Shown piece after piece: positions 43,851 through 56,001 of a stretch of DNA of 64,000 bases. Under the pieces are notes generated by a model. That model saw nothing but the letters and a program-made list of their open reading frames with translations, made no database searches and was not told the origin of the DNA. The translations under genes and the position numbers were made by a program. Numbering within the stretch: the stretch's first letter is position 1; each line of letters begins with the position of its first letter. Source of the DNA: Cricetomys ansorgei (Eukaryota > Chordata > Mammalia > Rodentia > Nesomyidae); contig JAMJFZ010001258.1 in NCBI GenBank assembly GCA_026225945.1, forward strand, positions 3,486,501-3,550,500. The letters run 5' to 3'.

Positions 43851-44829
43851 CTGGGTCTGGCGAGGCCCGTGCGCTGCCCCATTGCACACACAAGAGTAGA
43901 AAAAGGACAAGGCCATGCCTGTGAGGACAGAGATCCTGAGGAGGGACTCAAGAGCCCACTCCCATCAGCCAGCATTAATACGTTCACGAGCTCTCAGTCC
44001 CTCAGGAGCCCAACATCTCCTAAGAATCCTAACCTCTCGGTACTGTTGAACTGGCAGTCAAATGTCAACAAGATTTGGGGGAAGGCTAACCCACCATATT
44101 CAGCCACACATAATAAATTAAATCCGTGCATATGGCAGGGTCACGACAAACCCTCTCAGACCACTTAGAGGACATGTGATCTCTACGAAACATAGATTTC
44201 TCGACCACCCCACCTTAGTAGGCCTCACCACAGTGCTGAAGCAGCTTCATTGGTAGAGGTTTCAGTAAGGCAAGTGCTTTAGTTCCAAATGTAAATAGCT
44301 AGCAATGTATCTATCTCTAAACGATCCGTTTCTAGAGAGCCTACTCATTTGCTTTCTGAGTGTTTGACCTGGGTGAGCGCAGCAAAGAACTCTGGGAGCA
44401 TGACTCGGCGGCTGCGGTTTATTTGGTCCAGAGTAATCTGAAGACATCGTTCTTAAGGATGAAAACAAAATAAAACTGCCCACCTTAGTTCCAGATGTCT
44501 GGAGAAGAAGACCATTCCGAGTGTGAAGCAACAGGAAGAGAATCACATAAGGCGTCCAGTCGGGAGCAGTCTTCCAGAAGCTTCCTTATAAGCTATCTGT
44601 TGCCTCGGGAACAAACAGTTCATGAGCTAGTAAAGGCACTAAGCTCAAGACACAAGCACCGCCAGGACAGTTTATTTTTCCCCTTATGAGCGACTTTGTA
44701 GAAGCTCTTACAAAACATAGGAAGACCTCAAGGGAAATTGCTTTTACCATTTCACGGGCCCTTGCCGTTGTCTGCTTAGTCCTGCCCCACACCAACGTAT
44801 ATCCCTTCCTAAGCCCCACCAGCACCATT
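43851..44829. other. Unique intergenic stretch
   Basis: No gene recognised. Confidence 0.35.
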
Positions 44830-44978
44830 AACACCTCAGATGTGGACGAGTGCCCACACTGCTCTCCACTCGACCTGTCTGTTAGGTTACACGAGCCAGT
44901 ATATTTTCCTTTTGACAGGTTAATTTGAATTGAGTTTCTGTCGCATGCAACCCAAGAGTCCTGAATAACGCACACAGC
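44830..44978 (+). mobile_element. MLT1-like LTR 3' end
   Basis: 'gacaggttaatttgaattga', 'gtttctgtcgcatgcaaccc' and 'aagagtcctgaataacgcac' match the characteristic MLT1-family LTR 3' end. Confidence 0.5.
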
Positions 44979-45715
44979 AATCTAGTTTTCATTCTCTTCT
45001 TCTCATACAAACGAAGATGTGCTGGTCATAAACACACAGATATTCAGTACTCATTCTGCCATAATCAAACTAAAGAACTATATTCCCCTCCGCATCTGAC
45101 ACCTTTATCACAGGAATTTAGTCCTCACGGGATGCTGGGGGTAAGCACACAGATCAAGAAATGGTGGAGCCGCAGTCCCCACAGCCGTGGACAGTAGAGA
45201 CCTTGATATCGAAGCAGTGTTCGGACTTGCCTCTCTGGGCTCTCCTTTCACTGCTACGAGAAAAGCAGTGAAATATAGCAGTAGGTGAAGGTAAGTGCTT
45301 TCTCCGGTACATCCTCGGAGATGTTTGAAATGATTGGAAGCAGTTGTGGATGAATAGGAGAAAATGAAATAATCAAGAAATGTCTGTCATATACTTCCTT
45401 TGTGAAAGGCGCTGCTAGGTGCTGCATGGTGTCTACGGATGGATAGAATATGGTCGAACAGCCTGAAGAAGACCACTCTCCATTTGGGGAGATGAGACAT
45501 GCACACAAACAGAAGTTACCCAGACAGAGGGAAGCCAGCACTAAGGATTGCTGGTGGAGTAGTCGAGAAAGACTGCACACATTTGAAAGCAACATACAAC
45601 AGTGCAAGCTGGTGTTTTATTATTCTTGGTTGCAAGGAAACTTTGGCTAACTTCAGCCCAAATTACAGCTTTTGAGGGGAAAAGCCAGCGTTCTGAACTG
45701 AATAAAGAATTTAAC
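44979..45715. other. Unique intergenic stretch
   Basis: No gene or repeat recognised. Confidence 0.35.
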
Positions 45716-45866
45716 AATGGGACCGGGAGAAATGGCTTGGCAGTTCAGAGTGCTTGCAGAGGACTCACGTTTGGTTCCCAGAACCCACATAGGGCAGTTC
45801 TCAATTTCTTATAACTCCAGCTCAGGGGACCCAACACCTTCTCCTGTACCTGTACTCACGTGCACA

Positions 45867-45907
<41 letters not shown>

Positions 45908-46132
45908 TATACACATACACACATACATGCACACACCCATACACACACACACATACACACCCACACACACACTACACCCACAAACACACATATACACACA
46001 CCACATATACACACACATACACACAAACACATACACACACATGCATACATACACTCATACACACATACACACACACAAACACACACACACATACCTCACA
46101 CACACCACAAAATACAATAAAACAAAATGTTC
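45716..46132 (+). mobile_element. B2 SINE with expanded (CA)n tail
   Basis: 'gggaccgggagaaatggctt', 'ggttcccagaacccacatag' and 'ttataactccagctcagggg', then a 240-bp CA/CATA array (45867-46110), then the B2 end 'caaaatacaataaaacaaaa'. The array is therefore inside the element. Confidence 0.88.
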
Positions 46133-47514
46133 TTTTTAAAAAGGAGTTGAATAACAGATAACAGAGCTCAGAAGGAAGAAGGCAGAGTAGCTCCCAATGA
46201 CCTCCTCTGTCTGTGTGTCGGTGGACACGGAGCATAGTGCCTGGGTTTAGTTGGGGGGCAGTGCAAGCTGAAAGGGCCAAGGAGAAAGATGCAAAATCCT
46301 CCATCCTGAGACCAGGAAGAGATGGCGGTCAGCTATAATTGAATCAGGGACCAAAGGCACCGGGAAGAGACTTGTGTATACTGGAGGGCAAAACTATTAT
46401 TACAGTGGCCTCTCCGCCATAATGAAGACTTCTCCAGAACCATCAAAGAGCAGGTAGGGATTTTAACCACTTACAGAGCCAAGAGCACCACTCTGAAACC
46501 AACTGTCTAGGAGCTTTCCTGTGCTGAGGTGTGGGACTCGGCAATCAGTATGCAAGAGGAAACGCTTGGCCTCTGGCTTTATTGAGCACTATCGACAGGC
46601 TCAGGCATCCATGACAGCTAATCGCAAAGTTCCAATTAGCTCTTGTCTCCTAATGCCCTTCCGCGGGGATACGCTATACGAACCAGGCCGGTGTACACTC
46701 TAGCCGGAAGGAGATCCTGAAGAGAGAACAGACGGTTCCCAACGTTGCCGGGGGTGACCGGAAAGCAGGCAAGCATGCATGGGTATTTCATGGAAGGCGA
46801 AACGTATTTCAGATTTTTAAAATAATATTTTTGAAATTCTTATAGCCACAGGATGGGGAGCTGAGGAGTGGGTGTGGAAATGACAGCATCGTACACGGCA
46901 CCCACAGACGGCTGTTTTCAGCTCAGCCAACTCGGAGGCAGAAAGGTTGACAGACTCCCTGCAATCTTTTTAAGATTATTATCTATGATTACTGATAGAC
47001 ACGATGACTCTGCTGTTAGGAAAGAAGCCTTATCCTCCCAAATCTCAGATGATCATAAAGAGTTTCAGGAAGTCGAGCTCAGGAGGAAACCAGGCTGCTC
47101 AGTCTCCACTCATGTCGCTGGTTGCTGGCTTCATCCAGAATCATCGCATGGCTTTGTCTGAGAAAGGAGGGCCTGACCACTGGGGCTCACTACCTTTTGT
47201 GCTTGATTTTTGCAGTAGTCTGTCTTTATCCAACCTTCCCCTCCACTACCACGCTGTAAAAGGTTGTCCTTGGGAGAGACACCATGTGTCCAGCTCTGCT
47301 TGTGACAGAGTGGAGACCCTGTCCCCTCACTTGGTCACGAAGTGCAGGAAGCCCACTGGGACCACACAATGGAGCCACATTCTCCAGAGCTTCTGCTACC
47401 TCCTCCATGGAAGTCCTGTAAGAATCCTGATGACTTTGGAACTCAAGGGGAAAACAGAGATGCTCCAGCCCCAGTGTCATGACCTTTAACACAGTCAGAG
47501 ATACTCACGAGTGG
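46133..47514. other. Unique intergenic stretch
   Basis: No gene or repeat recognised. A 161-codon open frame (47004-47489, plus) has no recognisable domain. Confidence 0.35.
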
Positions 47515-47730
47515 TATTTGTTGCTTTAAAAAGCATGCTTTGCGCATACATGGCACGTTCCCACAGTATCTCTACGTGCTTGGCAAAGTCCTGTGAGTGG
47601 CGGAGCAGGTGGTATTACCTTTAGTAGAAAATAAAGATTCAGAAAGAGTGGGTGAATTCCTCCACTTACATGGTTACTAAGGGTGAAGCCAAGGCTCCCG
47701 CCTGACTTCCCAAACCCCCAGGCTCTACAG
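47515..47730 (-). repeat. MIR, antisense
   Basis: 'gtggtattacctttagtaga', 'aaataaagattcagaaagag', 'gttactaagggtgaagccaa' and 'ggctcccgcctgacttccca' fit an antisense MIR. Confidence 0.6.
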
Positions 47731-48159
47731 GAACCGATAGTGGAGACTCAGTTCTATAAGGTACACTCAAGAGCCATGCAGGCTTTGGTTTGATCCCCTG
47801 GACAGCCTTCCATTTCCTTGAGAAGATGTGCAGAGTTTCCTTAGCTATAAAATAATATTTGGACAATTTTTATGACTTCATTGATAGCTAGGGCATATTA
47901 AACACATGGTAAGGGTCAGCTTTTTAGCAAAGGTATAAATTACTTGAGTAAGTAATCTATTTATCAACCTAGATATGGTGCAGAATCAAACCCATCAATA
48001 GAGGGTAGCCCATAACTCTATGAGATAAACGAAATCATCGTAACATTGAACTGAAAATACTCTGTGGTTCTTTTCTTAAGTGCTTGAGATATATCATCTG
48101 TTATAAGGTCCTCTTGAACAGAATCTAATTTTTGGTAATATTTTCAGCAACATATAATA

Positions 48160-48440
48160 TAAAATGTAAATTGGTGTAATCCTCTTAAGAAGTGTTCGGG
48201 AAATTTATATTAAGAACCGGAAAAATGTTAATACTATTTGACTAAGTAATTCTCCTGGTGGGAAATTATGTAAAATATCCAAGAAGCCACATCTCCTCAC
48301 ATGTTCACATATATTTGCCACATGAGTATTGAAAATAATATAGATAAGCATAACGCTTAGCAGTTTGTCAATCATTTATAAATTCTCTTGGTGGTGGAGA
48401 ACACAGACAAGCTTGATTCCACTCAGTAAAGGGAAAGAGT
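48160..48440 (+). mobile_element. Old L1-like fragment
   Basis: 'tttgactaagtaattctcct', 'ggtgggaaattatgtaaaat' and 'ctcacatgttcacatatatt' resemble an old L1 3' region. Diverged. Confidence 0.4.
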
Positions 48441-49129
48441 GAAAAGCAGTTTCCTGAGTGTATGACATAAGAAGGGCCAGAACTCAGGTCTGTCTACCTC
48501 CAAGATCTTCGGCATTGAGGCCTCATGAGCATCCTAATTCAGGTCTTCAAATGGCCCACTGTGGAGAGAACACGGAATGTCCCCGGAGGCTCGTGTTGTG
48601 TGACACAGTTTACAGAGTTACAGAGGTTACAGAGTCTGTAAGAAACAGCATCCCCGCAGGGAGTGATTCTCTGGAGGCAGGCCTGAAGCTCTGCAGCCTG
48701 GACCAGGCCCCACGTCCTGTCTGCGCTCAGGCCCAAGTGTGTAGAAGCTACGTGATGATCCACCTCATGTTCCTGCCACACCCGCCCACCTACCCCACGC
48801 CATCATGAGCTGTATTCTTAAGTTGCTGATTCTCATACATGTAGTCATAGCAACATGGAAACTAATGAATAGTCCCACCATCTACCAACAATTGAGTACC
48901 GTGATATGGTGCTCAAGACCTTATCATCTGGCAATCATGCAGAACTGCTTGGTGTGAGATTCCCTCTGAGCAACTCAAAACTGGGAGTGAAAAGTATTGT
49001 GGTCGGCAACTCCATACGGACCCGTGCAGAGGAAATGCATGGGAGGAAATGACATTCCCCTAAAAGCAAGAGCTTTAGAGCAGAGGTCCACCACTAGGGC
49101 AAGTGGCCAAATACATTTTTATATGTCAA

Positions 49130-49567
49130 TTAGACAATATTTTTTCAACACAATACTTTTATTAATTACTTGAGTTTCATACAGCCTCTTCCCATTCCTC
49201 CCAGGTCCACCCTCCCACCCCTGTGCCCTCAAAAAAATAAAAAAGATAAAAAGAGAAAGAAAGAAAAGAGCCAAAAAAAAAAAAAAAGAAAAAAAATTAA
49301 GTCAAGCCTGCATGGGCATGACATTGGTTTTTCGTGGTGGTAGGCAGCTCAGATCACGGACATCCATATTAGCCTGAGATCAAGCATGACAAAGTTCAAC
49401 CTGAAGTTGGACTTCACTGCTCAAACACTCTGGGACCCTGACATCATGCAAGCACCTGTGCATCCTACAAGCACCAGGACATTTCACAGGTACTCAGACA
49501 TCCCACAGGAAGGCCATTCCACGGGCACCATGGCATTCTGCAGGCACCCAGATTTAGACAATATTTT
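49130..49567 (-). mobile_element. L1-like insertion with 14-bp target-site duplication
   Basis: Identical direct repeats ttagacaatatttt at 49130-49143 and 49554-49567 bound a ~410-bp insert. It begins with T-rich sequence, as expected of an antisense poly(A). 'cctcttcccattcctcccag' and 'gtccaccctcccacccctgt' resemble an antisense rodent L1 3' region. An A-rich run (49230-49299) and a degenerate minisatellite follow. The element type is less sure than the duplication. Confidence 0.65.
49459..49553. repeat. Degenerate 19-bp minisatellite, 5 copies
   Basis: Units such as catcctacaagcaccagga, catttcacaggtactcaga, cattccacgggcaccatgg and cattctgcaggcacccaga; the middle one is shortened. It lies within the L1-like insertion. 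Confidence 0.75.
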
Positions 49568-50139
49568 ATGGTTGTAAACATGGCAAATACAGAGACTTTT
49601 CTAGAATAATCACTTTGTCATTCTAAATAAAAAGGCAGGATAGTAAAAACAAAAAACAAACTTATCTGAATGTACAGTTGCGCTTAGGAAAGAAAAAAAT
49701 GATAATAGGAAGAGATGGAAGAAAAGTCATCCAGATCTGTGTGAGTGGTTATGCTCCTGTCTGATTTATGCTTGCCCAGTGAGAGTGTGTTCCTCATGGG
49801 CTGAAACCATGGGTTCTGAAGATGTCCCAGTTACCACAGGAAGTGGAGGAGAGGACGAGGGCACCTAGGATAAGCAGGTAGCACTTGCCATCCTAGATCT
49901 GGAACAAAAATGATGCCCAAAGTCAAGGGTTGAGATAAGTTGTGGAGGAGGAAGTTGAACGGTCACCGCCTTGGGTCTGAGCTTGCTGGGGTAGACAAGA
50001 AGTCCCTTTTTTATTGGAACCTTGGCTATAGGAAAAGACTTGAAGGAGAGAGTGGGGGAGAGGGAAGCCGATTGGCTCCCCCTTTGTGAGCATTTACATT
50101 TTCTATATGGTCCATTTACATTTTTGTATGAAAAAGTTC
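49568..50139. other. Unique intergenic stretch
   Basis: No gene or repeat recognised. Confidence 0.35.
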
Positions 50140-50215
50140 AATGGCGGAGTGTATGCTTAGTGTGCCCAAGGCCCTTGGTTTAATCCCCAGAACTCCCTAG
50201 CCCCAAAAGTGCATG
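50140..50215 (+). mobile_element. ID/B4-head-like SINE fragment
   Basis: 'caatggcggagtgtatgctt', 'agtgtgcccaaggcccttgg' and 'tttaatccccagaactccct'. Confidence 0.6.
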
Positions 50216-50907
50216 AATAATGAGAACAAATAAAAACATACTGCAGCTTTAAATTTTTGATTCATTCCATGTGCTTCCTTCTTAAATGCCTGGTGCAAAG
50301 TCAGAAAAGCTTTCCATTTGGAATGTGAGAAAAGTCTATTAGATTCAACTGCTGTAGATATACAGGAACTGTAAAAAAAATGTTACTTGTTTGGTTTAAT
50401 ATTACCCACCTTTTCTCTGACTCCCAGAATGCAATGTTTCTATTCTATAACTTAATGATCCGAGAGGAAATCTTGCTTATGCTCAGAGGTACTGATTTCA
50501 CCATTGGCTCTCTCCAGGTTCAGTAATCTTTTGTTTTTATAACCCTCCAAAGACTCAGGGATGAAAGCATTGCCTACAGCCTTCTTTAAAATTTCTACAA
50601 TGTTTCCCTTGACGATTCAAAGACAAGGAAGCTGTGAATAACAAATCACTCTTCACGAAGAAAATGGACTCTTTGCAAAACAAACTCTAGGACTATTCGG
50701 TTGTTGTGTGGTTAGGAACATCGCATCCTTCTGAATCTCTGTGTAGTTAAAATAGACATTGGTCTTAGATTCGGATTAACTAGGCGGGAAGCAAAACAAA
50801 CAAACAAACAAACGAAAACCCGGACAAAAACCAACCCAATTATATACAGGGTTTTAAGAATTTGAACATAAAAGTGTTTCCTGACTGCTGGTGATCACAT
50901 TTTATAG
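50216..50907. other. Unique intergenic stretch
   Basis: AT-rich with a short (CAAA)n at about 50795-50815. No gene recognised. Confidence 0.35.
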
Positions 50908-51091
50908 TTTATCTTTTTTAAAGATTTATTTTATTTTAAGTATGTGTATGTCTGCCTGTGGGTAATGTGAGCTGGAGTGAGCGTCCTCCTGGACCCCCTA
51001 GAACTGGGGTTAGAGTGGTTTCGAGCCCCCTGGTGTGCAGGGCAGAACCTAACTCTGCAAGAGTCTTAACCCCAAGCAGTCCCTCCAGCCC
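50908..51091 (-). mobile_element. B2 SINE, antisense
   Basis: 'taaagatttattttatttta' tail, 'ccctagaactggggttagag' and 'cttaaccccaagcagtccct'. Confidence 0.82.
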
Positions 51092-51654
51092 TATCTATGA
51101 ACCTTATTTTAGAGCAAGAGAAGGGAAAAAAATTATTTTACAAAAAGGTTTCCAACTCTATTGTACAGAACGTTTTAACACATCCAGGGGGAAGGACGTG
51201 TTGTAAGTCAAACGAACTTCAAAAGTCCTTCAATATGAAACTGTATTCTGTATTCTCTGACATTTCTTCAACCATGAGATTTTTTTCCTTTGACAAAACT
51301 TCACAAAATATAAAGCGAAAATCAGGGTACAGGTGCTAAGACAGAAGGAAACCAAGTGTGCACGAGAGCCTCAGAGCAGGGCTGAGGACGTCCGGGAGGA
51401 GCCCACACTTAGTCTTCAGCGCTGTGAGCTTTTCATGATGAAAGCTTACAGTCTTGAAACGCAAAGGTTCCAAGGAAAGCTGACTTGCTAAATTAGAAGG
51501 GGAAAAAGCCAGTTCATCACTGGCAATAACAAATACCATGATTCAGTAGTTACATGATGTGTCCCAGACTTGAATATGCAAATGCTCCCATTGGGTTTTC
51601 AATTCAGCTTTGGTGCTAGCTGAGCCTTCTTCTCCCAAAGGGAAAATAAATGAC

Positions 51655-51815
<161 letters not shown>

Positions 51816-51954
51816 TCCTGCCCTCACATAAGCAATCGCCCACAGATCTGCATACCCGAGCACTAGCTTACTTTAGCTTCTTGTGAAGCAAGAAGTTATT
51901 GGCCCTACTCCCTGAAAAAGGTGACGTGGGATGAGACGTGTGGCAAGCTTACAC

Positions 51955-52325
51955 CAGTTGTTTGCTTTGCTTTGTGAGATCATAGGCTAACCTTGAACTC
52001 ACTGTAGTTGAGGATGACCTTGAACTTTGGATCCTCCTGTTTCTACCTCCTAAGTCAGTAGTTCTCAACCTTCCAAATGCTGTGACCCTCTAATGCAGTT
52101 TCTCAGGCTGTGATGACCCCCAACCATAAAATTACTTTTGTTGCTACTTCATAACTGTGATTTTGCTGCTGTTATGAATAGTAATGTAACTATCTGATTT
52201 GCAGATGATCTCAGGTGACCCTGTGAAAGGGTCGTCTGACTCCCAAGGGGTTCTGACCCACAGGTTGAGAATAGCTAGCTGTCCTAAGTGCTAGGATCAC
52301 AGGCATGCACGACACACCTGGTTTA
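51955..52325 (-). mobile_element. Antisense B1/B4-like SINE split by a MITE
   Basis: Left part 'ctaaccttgaactcactgta', 'ggatcctcctgtttctacct'. Right part 'aagtgctaggatcacaggca' and 'tgcacgacacacctggttta'. Together they form one antisense SINE interrupted at 52056-52281. Confidence 0.75.
52048..52289. mobile_element. URR1-like hAT MITE with 8-bp target duplication
   Basis: The 226-bp element 52056-52281 has terminal inverted repeats cagtagttctcaacc and ggttgagaatagctag, and internal 'ccataaaattacttttgttg' and 'cataactgtgattttgctgc'. It is flanked by identical 8-bp repeats tcctaagt (52048-52055 and 52282-52289). 8-bp duplications are the hAT signature. No transposase. Confidence 0.9.
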
Positions 52326-52507
52326 TATGGTACTATATAAATAAACTATATAGATAAACAGCCAATAGCTGAGCTACATCCCTACGGCCAAACTGTTTTC
52401 ATTTCTCTTCTCTTTTCTTCTTCTCTCTGTTCCTGTCCCCTCTTCAGTCCTGGTGGGCTACAGGCCTGTTAGCAGTGCGTGGAGAAACTACACACCATCT
52501 CTGCTGA

Positions 52508-53060
52508 GACAAGGGGGGAGGGAGAGAGTGAACAGAGAGAGAACACACACAGAGACACACGTACACACAGAGAAAGAGAGAGAGAACACGCACACACGAA
52601 AGAGAGAGAGAAGGGGGAGAGAACACACACAGAGAAAACACGAGGGGAGAGAGACAGGTAGAGAGACAGGGAGAGAGAGAACAGAAAGAGAGAGAAAGAG
52701 AGAGAGAGGCAGAGAGAGAATACACACAGAGACACACATACACACAGAAAGAGAGAGAACACACACAGATATGAGAAAGAGAGAAGGGGAAGAGAAAACA
52801 GAGAGAGAGAGAAAGGGAGGGAGAAAGGGAGAAAGAGAGCAAAGACACAGACACACACAAGAGAGAGAGAGAAGGGGAAGAGAACACAGAGAGAGAGAGA
52901 GGCAGAGAGAGAACACACACAGAGACACACATACACAGAGAAAGAGAGAGAGAGAACACACACAGACATGAGAGAGAAGGGGAAGAGAATACACAGAGAG
53001 AGAGAGCAAGAGAAGGGGAAGAGAACACAGAGAGAGAGAGAGAGGTAGAGACACACACAC
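52508..53060. repeat. (GA)n-rich purine array mixed with ACACAC
   Basis: About 550 bp of GAGAGA blocks alternating with acacacagagacacac. Sub-blocks such as 'gagaacacacacagagacac' recur three or more times. Long open frames on both strands are artefacts. Confidence 0.95.
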
Positions 53061-53449
53061 CTTAACTTTAGGATCCTCTAAGAAGACAAATCCCCTTATC
53101 ACTTCCAGGTATAAAATACGGTCGATGTTTAATAAACACCTCATAAAATCGTCAAAAGTGTATATTTAAATGAAATAATGCCATATTTCCAGTTTCAGAA
53201 GAAACGAATCTCCTCATCTCCCAATCCTCCATCTGTGGCAAGGAAGGTCCCACGTCTAGGAAGGAGGAAGATCTAACGTATTTTCTCTGTATTTCCTGCT
53301 CTAACTCAAGGCTTCTCTTTTTCCAGCCTCTGCTGGAGGGCAGAGAGGGAGCTGAGAGAAAGGGCTGTCACTTGCCCACTTGTCCTATGATGGGGTAGGG
53401 TGGGGTAACATGATTTCTGGGTTTTCTAGGTTTGCAGTACTTTTATAAG

Positions 53450-53494
<45 letters not shown>

Positions 53495-53548
53495 CAGGGA
53501 GAGGGAGGGAGGAAAAGAGGGGGGAGAGGGAGAGAACATGGTGGTTGT
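53061..53548. other. Unique stretch with a (GT)19 run
   Basis: Contains a pure (GT)n at 53454-53491, followed by purine-rich GGGA sequence to about 53535. No gene recognised. Confidence 0.5.
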
Positions 53549-53945
53549 TAGACAGACCCTTATGAAAAGCATGGTTTGGTTTTGGATTTAGCTGTTTTCT
53601 TCTATCAAAGGTAGTCAGCCCCAGGAGGGCTCAGGCTTCCCAAACCTTCTCCTTCCCCTTTGCAGACCCGGAAGTCATATTATCTGAATCAAGCTCCTGC
53701 CAATAGGAAGAGACCCAGTCACCACCTATGTCAGGGGTAAAAGGCAGAGCCATCTTAACCCAGGGAGCTTGCTAGGCCTGTTTGGGTTCTGGAGCACCGG
53801 ATTGGAAATAAAGAAACGGCCTCCCTGAATTGCTCTCTCGCTGCTGCTCTCCTTCACATGACACTGGGTGGGCTGTCTCCCCCATCCTCACTCCCCATCG
53901 CTGGGGATGCCAAGGACACCCTATTATCCTCCGTCCGCGGGAACA
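53549..53945 (+). mobile_element. Possible solo ERV LTR
   Basis: Ordered LTR-like signals: 'caatcaagctcctgcc'-type U3 end, 'ggggtaaaaggcagagccat' as TATA region, 'gggagcttgctaggcctgtt', poly(A) signal in 'ggattggaaataaagaaacg', then 'ctcactccccatcgctgggg'. The order resembles a gammaretrovirus-like (ERV1) LTR. Start and end are uncertain, and no partner LTR was seen. Confidence 0.45.
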
Positions 53946-54449
53946 ACTGAATTTAACGAGCAAACTGCAACTCATCGGAACGGGAGTCCAGGCTCCTGCT
54001 GCCTGCAGACTCCTCCTGTGCCAGGGCCTTCCACCTCTTAGACAGCACCAGAGCCAGCACGGGCCATCCGAGGCACTGCTCTGAGAGCAGTTAAGCTTCC
54101 TCCTCTGGGATTTTCACAGAGTAGGCTATTGGGCTGGGCGTTGGGAGAGGCCTCTCCAGCTTACTTGAGGGAAATGGTAGGCCTGTCCATGGGGCTAGCC
54201 TGGGACTCATTTACAGGGTAGGAACACCACTCTGGAATCCCATCTGCTTCCCAGCCCCCACCCTGACTTGCTTATGCTTCCCTGTGGTAACAACTCTCTT
54301 CCCCTCCTCCAACCCCACCCAGAGGTTTCTTTTCAGTACCGTATGGTAATCTGACAAGCAGTTTGGAAGAAATACGGCAATTTAATCGCCGTCTTGATTT
54401 TTACTCTATCATAATATCTTATATTTATATTCAGAAAAATATCCTAGCC

Positions 54450-54580
54450 GATCACAGAGGGGCACAGCTTTACTCCCCACACCTGGGAGGCCGAGGGAGG
54501 TGAATCTCTAAGAGTTTGAAGCCAGCCTGGTCTACAGAGTGAGACCCTCTCTCAAAAACAACAGCAACAAAACAAAACAA
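54450..54580 (+). mobile_element. B1/PB1-like SINE
   Basis: 'tactccccacacctgggagg', 'agagtttgaagccagcctgg', 'tctacagagtgagaccctct' and an A-rich tail. Confidence 0.85.
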
Positions 54581-54899
54581 AAAGAACGAAAAATAAAATT
54601 TAAAAAAGTGTCAGCCCCAACGCTCAGAACACAAACACAGCCCAGGCGTACAGTGCTCCATGTTTTATCAAAAGTTACAGCCAGCCAGCCACAGGGCTTC
54701 CAAGCGTGAGTGTCAGATGAAGACATCAGGAAGGCGGTGGTGACGTGGTAGCCCGGAGCCACTGCAGCCATCAGGCCAGCCCCGCCAAAGGAGTTCTGTG
54801 GACCGTATTATCTGCAGAAGCTGTTCACTTTCATCGGATCGCCTTTGTTTCCCCGCCTGTTGGCTTCCTCAGGACCAGTCCTTGCTGCTTCCCAGAGAC

Positions 54900-55755
54900 G
54901 CCTAGTCAATTACAACGCCGCCTTTTCACACCCGTCAAGGCCGGGAGTAAACTGTTTCGAGCACAAAGCAACAGCCTGTTCCTTTTGAAGCAAATAAAAG
55001 AGGGCCGTTGTCCTCAATCTTTTCTCTGTTTTAATTCTGTTTGAGGAGTGACAGGAAAAGAATAAGGCTAAGGAGGGGAGCCTGAAGACACGTTCTCCTC
55101 GGCAGGCTGAGCAGCACCGTTGACAATGCGCTTCCTGATGGGGAAGCAGCGAGCTCCTTTGTTTACTAAAATACCTCAATCAATTTTTCTTTTAATGACT
55201 TTCATCCTCGCTGCCTTCAGGGTGCTGCTGAAGGACACGCTCGCCCCGAATCTTATCTTTCCTCGTGTTCTTCATTGTTCAGAACAAGCACACACCGCAG
55301 TCATGTGATATTCCTTGTTAGCTGTAACTGAAGCTTAACGGATATAATTAATGGATTATTCCAACCCTCTCTTTAGTTGCGCGGCTCCTTTTCTTCCTAG
55401 AGAGATGAATTCTAATAAGGGCTTTATCAGATCCTGCGTACAGTAGAGACACGTTAGAAGAACGAAAACTCCCTCGTGGCTTACCATGTGGCTCGCTGTA
55501 GTAATGAAGTAAACGCCCTTCTTGGGGCACAGTGTGAGAGTGTAGCGCTTGCTTCCCCCTTTACTCTTTGCTGGAGATGAGACATCCGCCTCCTGATTTC
55601 TTACCACGCCCCGTACTCACCGCGTGCGATTGGAAAATAATTTACTTGTGTCATCTGCAAAATTACCTCATCAAGCACGTGTCTAGATAATTTAAGTCAA
55701 CTGTGCGCCTCAAATATTTAACCTTCAGTGCTATCCTGTGCTCCTTGTATTTATT
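54900..55755. promoter_or_regulatory. Repeat-poor block, candidate conserved element
   Basis: No SINE, LTR or microsatellite over about 850 bp. Rich in homeodomain-type words (tataattaatgg at about 55341, 'aaaataatttacttgtgtca', 'ctagataatttaagtcaact'). This is only inference from composition. Confidence 0.28.
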
Positions 55756-55771
55756 CCTGGGGAATGAAAGA

Positions 55772-56001
55772 GAAAGCCGGGGACTGGGGCTGCGACTTGT
55801 TAGGAGAGTTCTTGCTTGGCTTGTATGAGCACCTGAATTCAGTCCTCACTATGTAAACAGAACATGCTAATACATACTTAGGATCCTAACACTCAGAAAC
55901 CAAGGAAGAGGAGTGGGGTTTCAAGGCTTCTTTCAGCTACATTGCCAGTTTGAGGCTAGCCTGGATTGCATGAGAATCTGTCTCAAAAAAAAAAAAAAAA
56001 A
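55772..56001 (+). mobile_element. B4-like SINE (ID head, B1-like tail)
   Basis: 'ggagagttcttgcttggctt', 'gagcacctgaattcagtcct', 'aggatcctaacactcagaaa', 'gttttgaggctagcctgg'-like 'tttgaggctagcctggattg', and 'gagaatctgtctc' followed by an A17-type tail. Confidence 0.75.

Noticed and set aside
47004..47489. 161-codon open frame in unique sequence
   Set aside because: No recognisable domain, no CpG island or exon signals, and length not exceptional for 64 kb of noncoding DNA.
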